Below, piece by piece: positions 8,275 to 17,727 of a stretch of 64,000 nt of DNA. Position 1 is the first letter of the stretch. Every line of letters starts with the position of its first letter. The translations under genes and the position numbers were made by a program. The DNA lies in the NCBI RefSeq assembly GCF_024199795.1, contig NZ_JANADK010000001.1, forward strand, positions 7,874,001 through 7,938,000, written 5' to 3'. Below the pieces are notes generated by a model. It made no database searches, was not told the DNA's origin, and saw only the letters and a list, made by a program, of their open reading frames with translations. Source of the stretch: Bradyrhizobium sp. CCGB01. Its GTDB lineage: Bacteria; Pseudomonadota; Alphaproteobacteria; Rhizobiales; Xanthobacteraceae.

Positions 8275-8754
8275 ATGATCGAGAAAAAACTCGACAGGGC
8301 AATTACCGACTTCATCTGGAATGTCGTCGAGATCAACTCTCAGCTGGAGGACATCCACACCAGCTGGGCCGGACTGTTGGGCATCACCGAGCCGCAATGG
8401 CTGATCCTGATGGCGATCACCGAACTGGACGAGGGGCCGGGAGTCGCAGGCATCGACGTTGCGAACAAGCTGCGGGTCCACCCGGCCTTTGTGACCAACC
8501 AGACCAAGAGCCTGGAAAAGGCCGGCTTCCTGTCGCGCCGGCCGGGAGCCGACGACGCGCGCTTCGTTCTGATGTCGCTGACGGCAAAGGCGACCACGGA
8601 AATCGAAAAGCTGTCCAAGCGAAGGCTCGCCTTGAACTCGACCATGTTCAACGAGCTCGACGAGAAGACCCTGGCCGACCTGAACGCTGCGCTCGCAACG
8701 ATCGCGAAGAACGCCCGGCTGGCGGCGCGATTGCTGGCTATCGATGTTTCCTGA
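8275..8754 (+). CDS. MarR-family transcriptional regulator
   Basis: A 159-residue protein of normal MarR length. Winged-helix core: LLGITEPQWLILMAITEL, VANKLRVHPAFVTNQTKSLE (recognition helix), AGFLSRRPGADDARFVLMSL (wing), with flanking dimerisation helices at both ends. The ATG at 8275 is preceded by GAGAGG. It is divergent from the candidate sRNA and porin, so regulation of those is possible; no clear dyad operator was found between them. Downstream are repeats, so no operon partner suggests its ligand. Confidence 0.85.
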   Translation: MIEKKLDRAITDFIWNVVEINSQLEDIHTSWAGLLGITEPQWLILMAITELDEGPGVAGIDVANKLRVHPAFVTNQTKSLEKAGFLSRRPGADDARFVLMSLTAKATTEIEKLSKRRLALNSTMFNELDEKTLADLNAALATIAKNARLAARLLAIDVS

Positions 8755-8770
8755 TCGCTGGTGCAGGCGC

Positions 8771-8935
8771 GGAGTGAGCGAGCGCCTCGCCCTTCGAGAC
8801 GACCGCTTTGCGGTCTCCCCAGGGTGAGGCTATGCGGCATCTTTGCCTGTGGAGATTGCGACCGCGCACGCCGTCCTCATCCTGAGGGCCCGCCAGAGGC
8901 GGGCGTCTCGAAGGATGGCCGCAGGCGAGCTCCCG
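8771..8935. repeat. Dispersed intergenic repeat pair
   Basis: GCCTCGCCCTTCGAGACGAC followed by GCTTTGCGGTCTCC, then CCTCATCCTGAGGGCCCGCC and GGCGGGCGTCTCGAAGGATG, are typical elements of a short repeat found between genes in Bradyrhizobium (from memory). The second half contains a GCCCGCC / GGCGGGC hairpin. It fills the gap between two convergent genes and may act as a terminator. Confidence 0.5.
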
Positions 8936-8969
8936 CTCCATTGCTCTGCCTATGCGATAGCCTCGCCGG

Positions 8970-10061
8970 CTAGAGGTAGGTTACGGGACCAAGCTGGCGG
9001 GCAGCGCCAAGCTTGCTGTCGAGCCATTCGAAAATGAAATCGTCGACAGCGATGAAGTTCTCGACCTCGCCCAGCGGATGCGGGATGCGGTTCGGCACGA
9101 CCACCGAGCAATCGCCTCCGGCCTGCCGATAGCCGGCTTGCAGCTCGAGAGCATCCTGCTCGCATACCATTGAGCGGCTCCCGACGGCCATGAGAAGCGG
9201 GCATGACATCCGGCGCGACGGCAGCGACGGACCCGTCGAGGCGCCGTCATGAGCGGCCTGCTCAAAGCCGGTCATCCAGCGGAGTGAGGCCCGACGCATG
9301 ACCGGCGTCAGAAGGCCTCCGTCGCACACGGCCGCAGCGATCCGCCTGTCAGTGAGGGCGAGGCGGGACGCTTGAGTGGCGCCCGCCCCTTCGCCATAGA
9401 TGGCGATCCGCTGCGCATCGACATCCGGCCGAGCCGCAAGATAGTCCAGCCAGCATTGAAGCACATGCTCAGGCTTGAAGGTGCGGCGAACGGATGAATT
9501 GCCGGCATCGACGAGCAGGAGCGACATGTTTCGGCGGGGTGAAGCTGCCAACAGCCTGCTCATCATCGAGCCCAGGGTGATTTCCTCGTCGCTGACGCAG
9601 ATGACCGCGGGTGCGGACGGCCCGTGACGGAACACCGGGAGAAAGAAGCCTGTCAGCGTCCCCTCACCGAAGCAATCGATCTTCACCCGCTCGACCGCTG
9701 GACCGGCGTCATCCTCGAAGCCCCTCAGGCTGATATCGACCTTGTCAGCGAGGCCGGCACTCTCGGTATCTCCCGGGCAAGACAAGCTTCTCGCGACTTC
9801 AAACGCCGTCAGCGCGCACAGCCACGCTTCCCGTGCGACTTGCACGGAGCGATTTTCGCGGGCGGATTCGGCGAATGTGCGATAGTCGTTTGCGATCCTC
9901 AACCAGTCCAAAACCCACAGATGCCTCTGCGCCCCACGCGCGAGTTCTGCAATGGACAGGCTCTCGAAAAATCCGGACGCGCGATTCCGCAGCCGCGCCA
10001 GACCTCGGCCGGCGCCGTCGCACGAGCCGTGAGGCCAATGATCGGATTCCATGTCAGTCAC
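8970..10061 (-). CDS. Alpha/beta-hydrolase-like protein lacking the nucleophile serine
   Basis: A 363-residue protein. An N-terminal helical part (to about residue 125) is followed by an alpha/beta-hydrolase core: oxyanion strand region GTLTGFFLPVFRHGPSAPAV, the elbow strand AQRIAIYGEGAGATQASRLA, and a C-terminal PHPLGEV segment carrying the expected His. The layout resembles FrsA/DUF1100-type esterases, but the GxSxG elbow reads G-E-G-A-G, so Ser is replaced by Gly and ordinary serine hydrolase chemistry should be lost. A regulatory or scaffold role, or a different nucleophile, is possible. Start is GTG at 10061 or, three codons later, ATG at 10052. The gene is alone on its strand between repeats and an intergenic gap. 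Confidence 0.7.
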   Translation of the reverse strand: MTDMESDHWPHGSCDGAGRGLARLRNRASGFFESLSIAELARGAQRHLWVLDWLRIANDYRTFAESARENRSVQVAREAWLCALTAFEVARSLSCPGDTESAGLADKVDISLRGFEDDAGPAVERVKIDCFGEGTLTGFFLPVFRHGPSAPAVICVSDEEITLGSMMSRLLAASPRRNMSLLLVDAGNSSVRRTFKPEHVLQCWLDYLAARPDVDAQRIAIYGEGAGATQASRLALTDRRIAAAVCDGGLLTPVMRRASLRWMTGFEQAAHDGASTGPSLPSRRMSCPLLMAVGSRSMVCEQDALELQAGYRQAGGDCSVVVPNRIPHPLGEVENFIAVDDFIFEWLDSKLGAARQLGPVTYL

Positions 10062-10934
10062 CGAACGGCACCGTCAACGATTGCGCGGACATGTGCCCGG
10101 ACCTGCCGGCTTCGCGTTCAGCGCAGAGCCCTGAATTCCTGCTCGATGCGACCACAGGAGAGCCTGATCGTGTCCATCGCGCCTGCGTCCGGCGATGACC
10201 GCTCCGTATTCGCTTCGCGTGGCGAAGACACTGCGCGAAACGGCCAGTCTTCCAAGCGAGCCACCTTCGATGGAAGGTTCAGGCCGGCTCAACTTAATAG
10301 GCACTTCCAAGCTCCAATAATGCGACGCCTTTTTTTGCGCCGGCACTCTTACATCTTTTACGACCGCAGTTTTGTAGTTTTTTGTTGCGATCGACGACTA
10401 AAAAATAGCTTCCGCTTGATGACAGAGGAGGCGTGACTGTCCCGGCCCTCGTCGTGAAAGTCTTATGGTTGCATCCAGTGCACCGCCAATCACGAAAAGG
10501 GTGAAGGATGCGGCCGATTGCCGCTTCATCGACTTTGGCGGGACGCGGCGGCAGAAGCATCGACGTCTCGCCATTATGACGCCTCGCAATTATATCGTGC
10601 TACGATATATTTCTTTCGCAGAGCCGCACCGCGACGAGCGAAACATTTGACAATCGAAGCTTCTGTATACCCGAATATCTTCAGCACGGGTTCGCGGGTA
10701 GTTTCTCCCTTGGGCGACAACAAAGCCGCGTAGCAGATGGAGCGCGGCGCGACCCGGGAAAAGGGCGAGCGGTCCCATAGGCGATCGATCATCGCCCCGT
10801 CCGGCCGGACACCTTGCTCCTTGTATGCATTATCCCAGTTGCCATCCTCGGGCGGTTCGCTTTAGATGCCGGCAACTCGCCCGCGGATGACGGCCGGGGC
10901 TCAAAAATCACACACATTTTCAAAGGGACGGAAT
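10062..10934. other. Intergenic region without a recognisable gene
   Basis: About 870 bases between divergent genes. The part 10290-10420 is AT-rich with T-runs and could hold promoters. A degenerate repeat (AGATGGAGCGCGGCGCGACC) lies near 10735-10760. Open frames here are short, overlap on both strands and resemble no family I know. Confidence 0.5.
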
Positions 10935-11999
10935 ATGGCGCGTAACATCCTGATTCTCGGGGCTTCCTACGGCTCCCTGCTGGGCACGAAGCTGCTGATG
11001 GCAGGGCACAACGTGACCCTGGTTTGCCGCGCCAAGACCGCGGAGCTGATCAATCGCGACGGTACCGAGGTGCGCATCAAGCTGCGTGACGAGGCGGTGC
11101 ACCGGGCGATCTTCTCGCGCGACCTGCCCGGCAAACTCGATGCCGTGACCCCGGCCAATGTCGACCTCTCCCGCTATGACATGGTCGGCCTTGCGATGCA
11201 GGAGCCGCAATACACCAACCACACGGTCCGCGTTCTCATGGTCAGGATCGCCGCGGCGAAGCTGCCGTGCCTGTCGATCATGAACATGCCGCCGCTGCCC
11301 TACCTGAAGCGGATTCCCTCGCTCGCCGACATGGATCTCGAGGAGGCCTATACCAATGCGCAGGTGTGGGAGCGCTTCGAGCCAGGCCTGGTGACGCTGT
11401 GCTCGCCCGACCCGCAGGCCTTCCGTCCGCCTGAAGAAGCCGCGAACGTGCTTCATGTCGGCCTGCCCACGAATTTCAAGGCGTCGGCCTTCGCCGACGA
11501 AAAGCACAACAAGGTGCTGCGCGAGCTCGAAGCCGACATCGACGCGGTGACCCTCGACGGCAACGACGTGCCGGTGAAGCTGAAAGTGTTCGATTCGTTG
11601 TTCGTGCCGCTGGCGAAATGGTCGATGCTGCTGACCGGCAATTACCGCTGCATCACGCCGAATGAGCCGCAATCGATCCGCGACGCCGTGCACGGTGACC
11701 TCGCGCGCTCGCAGACGATCTACGACCATGTCGACGCGATCGCCCGCCGCCTCGGCGCCGATCCGCAGGACCAGGTGCCGTTCGCGAAATACGCCAAGGC
11801 CGCCGAAAGCCTGCTCAAGCCGTCATCGGCCGCGCGCGCGGTGGCGAGCGGCGCCCCCTTCATCGAGCGCGTCGACCTCTTGGTCAAACTGATCTCGCAT
11901 CAGCTCGGCACCCCCAATCCCGAGATCGACCGCACGGTCGAGACCGTGGACCTGAAGCTGAACGAGAAGATCGTGCAGGGCGGATCGGGCGCGCAGTAG
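10935..11999 (+). CDS. Ketopantoate-reductase-like NAD(P)-binding protein
   Basis: A 354-residue protein with an N-terminal Rossmann fold (ILILGASYGSLLGTKLLMAG then HNVTLVCRAKTAELI), the pattern of PanE/ApbA ketopantoate reductases, and an all-helical C-terminal half. The fingerprint is G-A-S-Y-G-S-L-L-G rather than the standard GxGxxG, and the family catalytic Lys in a K-x4-N setting is represented only by KWSMLLTGN (about residue 235). It is longer than PanE (about 300). It is therefore better called a relative than panE itself. The ATG at 10935 has AAAGGGA seven bases before it. No operon partner. Confidence 0.7.
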   Translation: MARNILILGASYGSLLGTKLLMAGHNVTLVCRAKTAELINRDGTEVRIKLRDEAVHRAIFSRDLPGKLDAVTPANVDLSRYDMVGLAMQEPQYTNHTVRVLMVRIAAAKLPCLSIMNMPPLPYLKRIPSLADMDLEEAYTNAQVWERFEPGLVTLCSPDPQAFRPPEEAANVLHVGLPTNFKASAFADEKHNKVLRELEADIDAVTLDGNDVPVKLKVFDSLFVPLAKWSMLLTGNYRCITPNEPQSIRDAVHGDLARSQTIYDHVDAIARRLGADPQDQVPFAKYAKAAESLLKPSSAARAVASGAPFIERVDLLVKLISHQLGTPNPEIDRTVETVDLKLNEKIVQGGSGAQ

Positions 12000-12547
12000 C
12001 GCCCTTCCAGCGACGTCAGCGCTTTAAGAGATCAGGCCGGTCACAGCAACGAGCGTGACCGCGCCGGTGGGGTGATCAGGCGGCTGAGCGTCGTGCCCGG
12101 TGTCAGCCACGCCCATCTCGCGCGGCACTGTTCCTGGTGTGACGCAAATTCAACAAGAGTGATCGCGGGCCGTTGATCACGCGATCGTGTCGCGCCCACC
12201 TCGCTCCGGCTGTCGCCCGCAAATATCACGTGTGCGTGAAGCGAAGCCATATTGCCTGTCATGTCCCGGCGTTGCACGGCGTGAAAACGCGTTGTTTCCG
12301 CTCGAACTGAACCAAAGCGCACAAAATCCCTCTCCACTGCACGCGCGAATGAGGTCCTGCTCCTCATCCGTGATCCTTCATTTGCGCAAGCGCTGCATGC
12401 ACGCGCGGCGGGCTCGTCTTCTTGTCTCGGGAATAGGGGTGAGCAACATAGCTTTGCAAGTCAGCTGTCTTTTACGGCTTTCCCAGACACTGATTTGCAG
12501 TCCCTGCGTTCGGGATCCAGACAAGAACAAGCGAAGAAAAACAAGCA
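12000..12547. other. Intergenic region without a recognisable gene
   Basis: About 550 bases between two co-directional genes. Open frames on both strands overlap and carry no recognisable domain. No terminator hairpin or clear promoter was picked out; the last 60 bases before 12548 are A-rich. Confidence 0.5.
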
Positions 12548-13366
12548 ATGGATCAGGCCATGCTGAGCGTCGCCCGCGCGGTAGAGGCAGGCGCGACGAC
12601 GATGAGGGGCGTGATCGACGCCACCGGACTGTCCCGTCTCAAGATCGAACGTGCGTTGAATGCGCTGGAGAAGCAGATGCTGCTGGTCCGCGACGGCCAG
12701 GGCTTCCGCGCGACCGGCCTGCCAAAGACGGCCCGGCCCGCCCGGCAATGCGGATCGTGCAACGCCTGCTGCGATATTCTGGAGGTGGCCGGCGTCGACA
12801 AGCCGGTGAACCAGCTCTGCAAGCATTGGCAGGCGGGTACCGGATGCAGCATCTATGAGCGCCGCCCGCAGATGTGCCGGTCCTTCGTCTGCGCCTGGCT
12901 GCAGGGCCATCTCGACGACGAGTGGTTTCCGGCGAAGTCGGGCATCGTGGTGCATTTCAGCCAGGACGCCGTCAACGTCACCGTCGATGACGATTGTCCC
13001 GATCGCTGGCGCGAGGAGCCCTATTTCAGCAAGCTTGCCGAATGGTCGCTGAACGGCATCAGGCGGATCGGAAACCGCGGCTACGCGACCCTTGTGGTCT
13101 CCGGCGAAAACCGGTTCCTGCTGCTCGGGCGCACCATCGTTCCCGATCCGACGCTGTTCGGAACGGCGTTCGTGCCGCTCAACGCCGACACCTTCCGGTT
13201 CTGGCGGGCGACATCGCCGGAGCATTTGCAGCGGCTGCACGAGCGCATCGCCGAGATCGAACGGATCAGGCAGGAATTCGGCTCCTGCGCGATACCCGGG
13301 AACGAGGACGACGATCCGCAAGCCCCCTACCGGCCCGCACTTCTACGGCAATCGAATCACGCCTGA
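12548..13366 (+). CDS. YkgJ-family cysteine-cluster protein with N-terminal winged helix
   Basis: A 272-residue protein. Residues 1-60 look like a small winged-helix domain (VIDATGLSRLKIERALNALE then KQMLLVRDGQGFRATG). Residues 74-118 carry the YkgJ metal-chelating pattern: CGSCNACCD, LCKHW, GTGCSIYERRPQMCRSFVC. YkgJ/Fli B-type Cys clusters are thought to bind zinc or an iron-sulphur centre; the biochemical role is unknown. The remaining half is not recognised. It is followed 105 bases later by the HerA-like ATPase gene on the same strand. The Shine-Dalgarno before the ATG is weak (A-rich). Confidence 0.78.
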   Translation: MDQAMLSVARAVEAGATTMRGVIDATGLSRLKIERALNALEKQMLLVRDGQGFRATGLPKTARPARQCGSCNACCDILEVAGVDKPVNQLCKHWQAGTGCSIYERRPQMCRSFVCAWLQGHLDDEWFPAKSGIVVHFSQDAVNVTVDDDCPDRWREEPYFSKLAEWSLNGIRRIGNRGYATLVVSGENRFLLLGRTIVPDPTLFGTAFVPLNADTFRFWRATSPEHLQRLHERIAEIERIRQEFGSCAIPGNEDDDPQAPYRPALLRQSNHA

Positions 13367-13471
13367 ACTCCGCCGTGGGCAACACGGCATGATTCGCGCC
13401 GGAACGCTCGACGCGCCCCGGCCGGATTGATAAGCCCCTGTCCGCTGATGATGGGGACTTGAGTCGGGGAC

Positions 13472-14986
13472 ATGACGGTTGCGATCGAGATGGGGCAGAC
13501 CACGGCAGGCGCCGCGGCGGCCATGGACCTCGAGGAACTGCTGGCGACCCGTCTCCTGGTGCAGGGCAATTCGGGCTCCGGCAAGTCGCATCTGCTGCGG
13601 CGGCTCTTGGAACAGAGCGCGCCCTGGGTGCAGCAGGCCATCATCGACCCCGAAGGCGACTTCGTCACGCTGGCCGAGCATTTCGGTCATCTGGTGATCG
13701 AGGCCGAGGACCACACCGAGCGCGGCCTTCAGGTCGCCGGCGAGCGCGCGCGGCTGCACCGGGTCTCCACCGTGCTCAATCTCGAAGGGCTCGACGCCGA
13801 GAACCAGATGCGGCGTGCGGCGGCTTTCCTCGGCGGTCTGTTCGATGTCGGCCGCGACCATTGGTACCCGATGCTGGTGGTGGTGGACGAGGCGCAGCTG
13901 TTCGCACCGGCGGTCGCCGGTGAAGTCTCGGACGAGGCGCGCAAGCTTTCGCTCGGCGCGATGACCAATCTGATGTGCCGCGGCCGCAAGCGTGGCCTCG
14001 CCGGCATCATCGCGACCCAGCGCCTGGCAAAACTTGCCAAGAACGTCGCGGCCGAAGCCTCAAACTTCCTGATGGGCCGGACCTTCCTCGACATCGACAT
14101 GGCGCGCGCGGCCGACCTGCTCGGCATGGAACGGCGGCAGGCCGAATCCTTCCGCGATCTCGAGCGCGGACAGTTCATGGCGCTGGGCCCGGCGCTGTCA
14201 CGCCGTCCGCTGCGTCTCAACATCGGCGCGACCGACACCCAGCCGCGCAATTCGACGCCGCGGCTGATGCCGCTGCCGGAGGCAACGACGGAAGACATGC
14301 GCGCGGTGATCCTGGCCGCACCGCCGCCTGACGCCAGCCGGCCGCAGCGCCGGCCAGCGCCCGACTTGCTCGAACAGCTCCGCGCCGCGAAGGCGGCCGC
14401 GACGCCGGAGATTCGCACCGAAGTAGTCGAGGCGCCGGTCAGCGCCGAAGAGCTCGCCGAGCGGCGCGAGCGCGTGGATCGCACGCTGCGTGCCGTGCTC
14501 GCCGAGCCCGATGCGGGCTTCCGCGCGGTCGGCGTGCTCTACCAGGAGTTCGCGGTCCGCTGCCGCATCGAGGGGCTCGGCGCGGCCGTGCCCGACCTCA
14601 ACGAATTCCGCCGCATGCTGACGCATGCGCGCGCCGGGCTCGGCACGGATCTCGCCGATGACGACGCCTGGCAGGACGTGTCGCTGCGCGCCTCGATCCT
14701 GCCCGACGACATGCAGGGCGTGTTCATGATGATCGCGCGCGCGGCCAAGGAAGGCTGGCCCTGCCCCGGCGATGCCGCGATCGCGCGTGCCTACGGCTCG
14801 CATTCGCTGCGCCGCGCCCAGCGCCTGCTCGGCTACATGGAGGAGCAGGGCCTGATCGTCGTCCAGCTCGACGGCGGCGGCCGCCGGATCGTGACGCTGG
14901 TGGAGCTGGCCTGGGCCACCGCGCCCGGCGATCCCAATGGCGACGACCTGCCGGCGGAGCCGGTTCAGAGCGCGGCTTCGGCCTGA
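13472..14986 (+). CDS. HerA/DUF87-like ATP-binding protein
   Basis: A 504-residue P-loop ATPase. Walker A is LVQGNSGSGKSHLLRRLL (about residues 30-47), followed by IIDPEGDFVTLAE, a DUF87/HerA hallmark, Walker B PMLVVVDEAQLFAP (about 130-143), MCRGRKRGLAGIIATQRL (sensor region) and a conserved RTFLDIDMARAADLLGM segment. The C-terminal third (residues about 330-500) is helical and winged-helix-like (SLRRAQRLLGYMEEQGLIVV). Family members move or remodel DNA or act as NTPases; whether this one does is unknown. It lacks the HerA N-terminal HAS-barrel. ATG at 13472 has GGGGAC directly upstream. Its last 22 bases overlap the convergent permease gene. Confidence 0.8.
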   Translation: MTVAIEMGQTTAGAAAAMDLEELLATRLLVQGNSGSGKSHLLRRLLEQSAPWVQQAIIDPEGDFVTLAEHFGHLVIEAEDHTERGLQVAGERARLHRVSTVLNLEGLDAENQMRRAAAFLGGLFDVGRDHWYPMLVVVDEAQLFAPAVAGEVSDEARKLSLGAMTNLMCRGRKRGLAGIIATQRLAKLAKNVAAEASNFLMGRTFLDIDMARAADLLGMERRQAESFRDLERGQFMALGPALSRRPLRLNIGATDTQPRNSTPRLMPLPEATTEDMRAVILAAPPPDASRPQRRPAPDLLEQLRAAKAAATPEIRTEVVEAPVSAEELAERRERVDRTLRAVLAEPDAGFRAVGVLYQEFAVRCRIEGLGAAVPDLNEFRRMLTHARAGLGTDLADDDAWQDVSLRASILPDDMQGVFMMIARAAKEGWPCPGDAAIARAYGSHSLRRAQRLLGYMEEQGLIVVQLDGGGRRIVTLVELAWATAPGDPNGDDLPAEPVQSAASA

Positions 14987-16047
14987 GCCGACGGGCTGGA
15001 GAGCGCGTCCGGCGCGCGCCGCCGCTCATCTGCAAAGATCCTGCGATAGAGCAAGACCGAGACGAGCCAGGCGAGCGCAAACAGCGCGATCACGGCGAAG
15101 CCGACATTGGCGAGCGACTCGTTAAGGCCGTCGACCAGCGTCCATACGCCGCCGGACAGGCCGAGCCGGTCGGCGATCAGGCCAAGCGCCTCGATGCCGC
15201 CGATCAACAGCGCGACCGCGACGGAGGCACCGGTGATCGTGAGGTTGTACCAGAGCTTTCGCAGCGGATCGACGAAGGCCCAGCGATAGGCGCTGACCAT
15301 CAGCGCCGAGTCCGCGGTGTCGACCAGCGCCATGCCTGATGCGAACAACGCGGGAAAGACCAGGATATCGGCGAGCGAAGCGCCACGCGCGGCTTCGCTC
15401 GCGGAGATGCTGAGCAGCCCGATCTCGGTCGCGGTGTCGAAGCCGAGCCCGAACAGGAAACCAAGCGGGTACATGTGCCAGGGCTTTGTCACCAGGCGAA
15501 ACATCGGGCCGAGCAGCCGCGCCAGGAATCCGCGATTGACGAGCAGCGCGTCGAGGCCTGCGGCGTCGTGAACGCCCTGCTCGCGCGCCGCGCGAAACGT
15601 GCGCCACAGGCCGGCGAAGATGACGAGATTGATGGCCGCGATCACGAGCAGGAACAGCGCCGACACGGACGTGCCGATCAGGCCACCGACCTCCCTGAGC
15701 AGGCTGTCGCCGCCAAGGTTCACCACGCCCAGCGCCAGCAGCACGGTCGCGACCACGACGATTGTGGAATGGCCGAGCGCGAAGTAGAGGCCGACCGATC
15801 GCGGCGTATCGCCCGCCTGCATCAGCTTGCGCACGACATTGTCGATGGCGGCGATGTGGTCGGCGTCGACGGCGTGGCGCAGGCCAAACACCCAGGCGAG
15901 CAGCGCGGTCGCCATCACCGTCGGCCGGTCACCGAACGCCGCGAAGGCCCAGGCCCATGCGGCAATGTTGGCGGCGATGAGCCCGCCGAACAGCAGCACC
16001 ATTCCGGGCTCGACCGCCCGCCAAGACCATCTCGTCACGACAACCAT
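14965..16047 (-). CDS. Nickel/cobalt permease, NiCoT family (HoxN/HupN/NixA type)
   Basis: A 360-residue inner-membrane permease with about eight hydrophobic segments. The diagnostic metal-binding motif RHAVDADHIAAIDNVVRKLM (the HX4DH signature) is present near residue 58, followed by FALGHSTIVV and, later, LGFLFGLGFDTATEIGLLSI, all family hallmarks. It would import Ni2+ (or Co2+) at high affinity. The urease operon far downstream in the window needs nickel, and urease without ureE might depend on such uptake; the link is inferred. Its start ATG lies 94 bases after the livF stop on the same strand, so cotranscription is possible. No riboswitch fits in that gap. Confidence 0.9.
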   Translation of the reverse strand: MVVVTRWSWRAVEPGMVLLFGGLIAANIAAWAWAFAAFGDRPTVMATALLAWVFGLRHAVDADHIAAIDNVVRKLMQAGDTPRSVGLYFALGHSTIVVVATVLLALGVVNLGGDSLLREVGGLIGTSVSALFLLVIAAINLVIFAGLWRTFRAAREQGVHDAAGLDALLVNRGFLARLLGPMFRLVTKPWHMYPLGFLFGLGFDTATEIGLLSISASEAARGASLADILVFPALFASGMALVDTADSALMVSAYRWAFVDPLRKLWYNLTITGASVAVALLIGGIEALGLIADRLGLSGGVWTLVDGLNESLANVGFAVIALFALAWLVSVLLYRRIFADERRRAPDALSSPSAQAEAAL

Positions 16048-16141
16048 TCCGTCCGCCGCACGCCCTATGGCGGCACCGGTATGATCTTTTCACAAAATGG
16101 TCACACTGACCACCCCCGGAAGCGCTGGTGCCCGATTACGG

Positions 16142-16882
16142 CTACGCAGCCTCGGAGCCGCCGAGATAGGCGTCGCGCACGCGAGGATCGTCCTTCAGCG
16201 CCCGCGCCGGGCCCGAGAGCACGATCTTGCCGGTCTGGAGCACATAGGCCTCGTGCGCGATCTCGAGTGCGAGCCTCGCATTCTGCTCGACCATGAACAC
16301 CGACACGCCGTCCTGATTGATGGTGCGGATCAGCTCCAGCACGCGGTCGACATAGAGCGGCGACAGGCCCATGGTCGGCTCGTCCATCACGATCATCCTG
16401 GGCCGGCTCATCAACGCACGCGCCATCGCGACCATCTGCTGCTCGCCGCCCGACAGGGAGCCCGCGCGCTGCGCCAGCCGCTGGCCCAGTTTTGGGAACA
16501 GGGTGAGCATCTTGTCGAGATCCTGCGCCACCGCGTCGCGATCGTTGCGCACGAAGGCACCCATCAGGATGTTTTCGCGCACGCTCATGTCCGCGAACAG
16601 CCGCCGCGCCTCCGGCACCGAGGCGATGCCGCGGCGAACGATCTGCGGCGTGGTCAGACCCAGCAGTGAGGCACCGTCGAAGGTCACGTCGCCCGAACGC
16701 GGCTTCACCAGGCCCAAAATGATCTTCATCGTCGTCGATTTGCCGCTGGCATTGCCACCGAGCAGGCAGACGATGTGGCCGCGGCCGACCGTGATCGACA
16801 GGTCGAAATGGACCTGGGCCTGGCCGTAGAAGGTGTTGACATCAGACAGCGCCAGCAGCGGTTCGGGTTCATTGTCGGTCAT
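16142..16882 (-). CDS. livF: Branched-chain-type ABC transporter ATPase (LivF)
   Basis: A 246-residue ABC ATPase with Walker A LLGGNASGKSTTMKIILG (note GGNASGKST instead of the usual GxNGAGKTT), signature LSGGEQQMVAMARALMSRP, Walker B MIVMDEPTMGLSP and the LivF-typical VFMVEQNARLALEIAHEAYV. It energises uptake by the fused permease together with LivG. It overlaps livG by four bases (ATGA), so translation is coupled. The substrate is not given by the ATPase; the neighbourhood of luciferase-like and CMD genes argues against a plain amino-acid role. Confidence 0.9.
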   Translation of the reverse strand: MTDNEPEPLLALSDVNTFYGQAQVHFDLSITVGRGHIVCLLGGNASGKSTTMKIILGLVKPRSGDVTFDGASLLGLTTPQIVRRGIASVPEARRLFADMSVRENILMGAFVRNDRDAVAQDLDKMLTLFPKLGQRLAQRAGSLSGGEQQMVAMARALMSRPRMIVMDEPTMGLSPLYVDRVLELIRTINQDGVSVFMVEQNARLALEIAHEAYVLQTGKIVLSGPARALKDDPRVRDAYLGGSEAA

Positions 16883-17727
16883 GCCGCGCTCTCCTGCTCT
16901 GCCGTCCCCGACAGGCCGTGGCCGAGATACGCCTCGATCACCTTGGGATCGTTGCGCACCTCTTCGCCCGGCCCTTCCGCGATCTTCTTGCCTTCGTCCA
17001 TGACGATGACGCGGTCGGAGAGACGCATCACCATCTCCAGCTTGTGCTCGATCAGGAGAATGGTCAGCCCTTCGGCCTTCAGCTCGGCGACGAGCGCCTG
17101 CATCTCCGCGGTCTCGGTCGGGTTCATGCCGGCGGTCGGCTCGTCGAGCAGCAGCAGGCGCGGCTTCAGCGCGAGCGCGCGTGCGATCTCGACGCGGCGG
17201 CGGTTGGCGTAGGACAGGCTGTAGGCCGGCTGGTCGATCCGCGGCAGCAGCCGCTCGCCGAAGCGGGCGAGGATGGCTTTCACCTCCTCGCGCAGCCGCT
17301 CTTCTTCGGCTCTGACGCTGGCCGGGCGCAGCAGCGCCAATCCCAATTCCAGCAGCGGGCCGATCACCGGCACCGCCGGTTTCACCGCGCGCAGCCGCGT
17401 ATGGGCGCCGATCAGGACATTATCCATCACGCTGAGATTGCCGAAGACGCGGCCGAGCTGGAACGTGCGCGCGATGCCCTGGCCAGCGAGCCGTTCCGGC
17501 GACAGGCCCGTGATGTCCTGCCCTTCAAAGCGGACTTCGCCGGCGTCGGGCCGGTCGAGCCCGGTGACGAGGTTGAACAGCGTCGTCTTGCCGGCGCCGT
17601 TCGGGCCGATGATGCTGATGAGCTCGCCCCTGGCGAGGTCGAGATCGATGGCGTCCACGGCGGTGAGACCGCCGAAACGGCGCGTCAGCCCGCGCAGCGA
17701 TAGCATGGGAGACTGCTCCGCCATCAC
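16879..17727 (-). CDS. livG: Branched-chain-type ABC transporter ATPase (LivG)
   Basis: A 282-residue ABC ATPase. Walker [20 protein letters not shown], the LivG signature region [19 protein letters not shown] (the classical LSGGQ is read as LSYAN/R, as usual for LivG-type subunits), Walker [17 protein letters not shown], and the H-loop [12 protein letters not shown]. It overlaps the permease gene by four bases upstream and livF by four downstream, a compact translationally coupled block. Confidence 0.92.
   Translation of the reverse strand: MMAEQSPMLSLRGLTRRFGGLTAVDAIDLDLARGELISIIGPNGAGKTTLFNLVTGLDRPDAGEVRFEGQDITGLSPERLAGQGIARTFQLGRVFGNLSVMDNVLIGAHTRLRAVKPAVPVIGPLLELGLALLRPASVRAEEERLREEVKAILARFGERLLPRIDQPAYSLSYANRRRVEIARALALKPRLLLLDEPTAGMNPTETAEMQALVAELKAEGLTILLIEHKLEMVMRLSDRVIVMDEGKKIAEGPGEEVRNDPKVIEAYLGHGLSGTAEQESAA

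Noticed and set aside
12041..12367. 108-codon minus-strand open frame
   Set aside because: No domain and no ribosome-binding site; composition typical of intergenic DNA.
16048..16141. Possible riboswitch before the NiCoT permease
   Set aside because: The gap of 94 bases is too short for a cobalamin riboswitch and no nickel-responsive motif is seen.
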